The notes under the pieces are model-generated. The model made no database searches. It saw only the letters and a list, made by a program, of their open reading frames with translations, and was not told the origin of the DNA. Both the position numbers and the translations under genes were made by a program. Shown here in pieces: positions 5,324-5,797 of a stretch of 5,797 nucleotides of DNA (position 1 is the stretch's first letter; each line of letters starts with the position of its first letter). The stretch comes from Nitrospinales bacterium (lineage in GTDB: Bacteria; Nitrospinota_A; UBA7883; JACRGQ01), in assembly GCA_023248615.1 (NCBI GenBank), contig JAHFEI010000141.1, positions 1-5,797 of the forward strand. The letters run 5' to 3'.

Positions 5324-5394
5324 GCCGCGACATCGCCGGGGGCGGCGTATGGCTTTTATGCTATTATCTCGGTAATTAACCTAATGGGAGATAT
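5324..5394. promoter_or_regulatory. 71-nt divergent intergenic region between the radical SAM gene and the CMD gene
   Basis: Both divergent units must start from this short spacer unless their promoters reach into the coding regions. A plus-strand promoter is visible and listed separately. On the minus strand AT-rich sequence (TAATAG, CATAAAA within 5354-5368) overlaps it, but I find no matching -35 and do not call a minus promoter. A GC-rich run (5336-5347) lies next to the radical SAM start. Confidence 0.5.
5359..5390 (+). promoter_or_regulatory. Extended -10 promoter and Shine-Dalgarno of the CMD/ArsS operon
   Basis: TGCTATTAT (5359-5367) fits an extended -10 box (TGn plus TATTAT). No -35 hexamer is recognisable 17 nt upstream, which extended -10 promoters can lack. 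Transcription would start around 5374. GGGAG at 5386-5390, 4 nt before ATG 5395, is a good ribosome site and fixes that start. The leader would be only about 20 nt. Confidence 0.5.
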
Positions 5395-5727
5395 ATGGAT
5401 ACCTATTACAATCCTGCGGACTTGGCGAAATTTGGCGATATCGGGAAAGATGTCCCGGAACTGTGGAAAGCCTTTTCGGAGTATTACGGAAAGGTTTTTG
5501 CCGAAGGCGCACTCTCCAAGCGCGAAAAATGCCTTATCGCCCTTGCGGTGGCCCACGCCGTGCAATGCCCATACTGCATAGACGCTTACACACAAGCGTC
5601 TTTGGAGAAAGGGTCGAACAAGGAACGGATGACAGAGGCCATCCATGTCGCCGCCGCCATAAGGGGCGGGGCAACGCTGGCGCACGGCGTACAAATGCGC
5701 AACGTAGCGGAAAAAATAAGCTTTTAA
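5395..5727 (+). CDS. Carboxymuconolactone-decarboxylase/AhpD-like peroxidase-type protein, arsenosugar-associated subfamily
   Basis: This 110-aa protein is a single AhpD/CMD domain: MDTYYNPADLAKFGDIGK, FSEYYGKVFAEGALSKREK (27-45), ALAVAHAVQCPYCIDAYTQA (49-68) and TEAIHVAAAIRGGATLAHGV (80-99). The redox pair is C58-x-x-C61. The order and wording match the small peroxidase-like protein that accompanies ArsS-type radical SAM proteins, in which the first cysteine is selenocysteine in some genomes; here it is TGC (Cys). The histidine that follows the second Cys by four residues in AhpD is Tyr65 here, while His54 precedes the pair. AhpD-type proteins use the dithiol for peroxide or disulfide reduction; the exact role with ArsS is not established as far as I know. 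The start is ATG 5395 with GGGAG 4 nt upstream. The next gene begins 5 nt after the stop. Confidence 0.88.
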   Translation: MDTYYNPADLAKFGDIGKDVPELWKAFSEYYGKVFAEGALSKREKCLIALAVAHAVQCPYCIDAYTQASLEKGSNKERMTEAIHVAAAIRGGATLAHGVQMRNVAEKISF

Positions 5728-5732
5728 CGAAG

Positions 5733-5797
5733 ATGCCGGAACAGCAGGGGAATATCACTCCTTTCATAAAATCGCTCGACCGCGCTGGCCTCTCCCC
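5733..5797 (+). CDS. arsS: Start of an ArsS-like radical SAM protein, runs off the right edge
   Basis: Twenty-one full codons and two bases of the next are present: MPEQQGNITPFIKSLDRAGL, then SP. The N-terminus of ArsS-type proteins commonly has a short variable lead followed by F-x-x-x-L-x-x-x-G-L-x-P/R ahead of the region leading to the CxxxCxxC motif, and this fits (F11, L15, G19-L20). The stronger reason is its place: 5 nt behind the peroxidase-like CMD gene, in the usual pairing. ArsS in cyanobacteria joins dimethylated arsenic to the 5'-deoxyadenosyl group of SAM on the way to arsenosugars; in other bacteria its role is inferred. Only a weak GAAG precedes the ATG, so translation is probably coupled to the gene upstream. 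With so few residues the name is provisional. Confidence 0.6.
   Translation, partial: MPEQQGNITPFIKSLDRAGLS

Noticed and set aside
4451..5581. Long plus-strand open frame of 376 codons antisense to the B12-binding radical SAM gene
   Set aside because: The protein has no recognisable motif and is rich in His, Arg and Pro, as expected from the opposite strand of a GC-biased gene. The minus strand carries clear B12-binding and radical SAM motifs.
1..5797. CRISPR array, tRNA, rRNA or insertion-sequence ends
   Set aside because: No regularly spaced repeats of CRISPR type, no cloverleaf or rRNA-like sequence and no transposase or terminal inverted repeats were seen.

Overview
The window looks like a piece of chromosome from an anaerobic, corrinoid-using bacterium. 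The evidence is a corrinoid protein next to two uroporphyrinogen-decarboxylase-fold methyltransferases, a B12-binding radical SAM gene, and the start of a second radical SAM gene. GC content is moderate (roughly low to mid fifties by eye). The taxon cannot be fixed from the sequence; a deltaproteobacterium-like or similar environmental anaerobe is a guess.

Left part (1-2314), minus strand: a methyl-transfer operon read right to left. It holds a corrinoid protein (TTG start, 1535-2194), an MtaA-like methyltransferase with the zinc-ligand pattern H-x-C...C (455-1513), and the N-terminal 136 residues of a second, different UroD-fold methyltransferase that leaves the window at base 1. Together they would carry a methyl group from an unseen donor to the cobalt of the corrinoid protein and then to an acceptor such as a thiol or tetrahydrofolate. 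The substrate cannot be told. Upstream is a candidate sigma-54 promoter (2246-2261) with a 10-bp inverted repeat (2313-2358) where an enhancer-binding activator would sit.

Middle (2195-2612): a 418-nt gene-free stretch. It holds those regulatory signals, small palindromes in the corrinoid-gene leader, and a microrepeat-rich stretch (2508-2571) that resembles a short intergenic repeat known to me from other environmental genomes.

Right-centre (2613-5323), minus strand: a two-gene unit, a B12-binding radical SAM protein followed by a GT-B glycosyltransferase joined by an ATGA overlap. The radical SAM gene is cut by one in-frame TAA (4613-4615) that falls exactly inside the CxxxCxxC iron-sulfur motif. 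The rest of the frame is intact and family-like on both sides. This is the most striking feature of the window: a very fresh nonsense mutation, a sequence error, or a recoded stop.

Right edge (5395-5797), plus strand, divergent: a 110-aa carboxymuconolactone-decarboxylase/AhpD-like protein with CPYC, then after 5 nt the first 22 codons of a gene that looks like the arsenosugar-biosynthesis radical SAM protein ArsS. This pair matches the known pairing of ArsS with its peroxidase-like partner.
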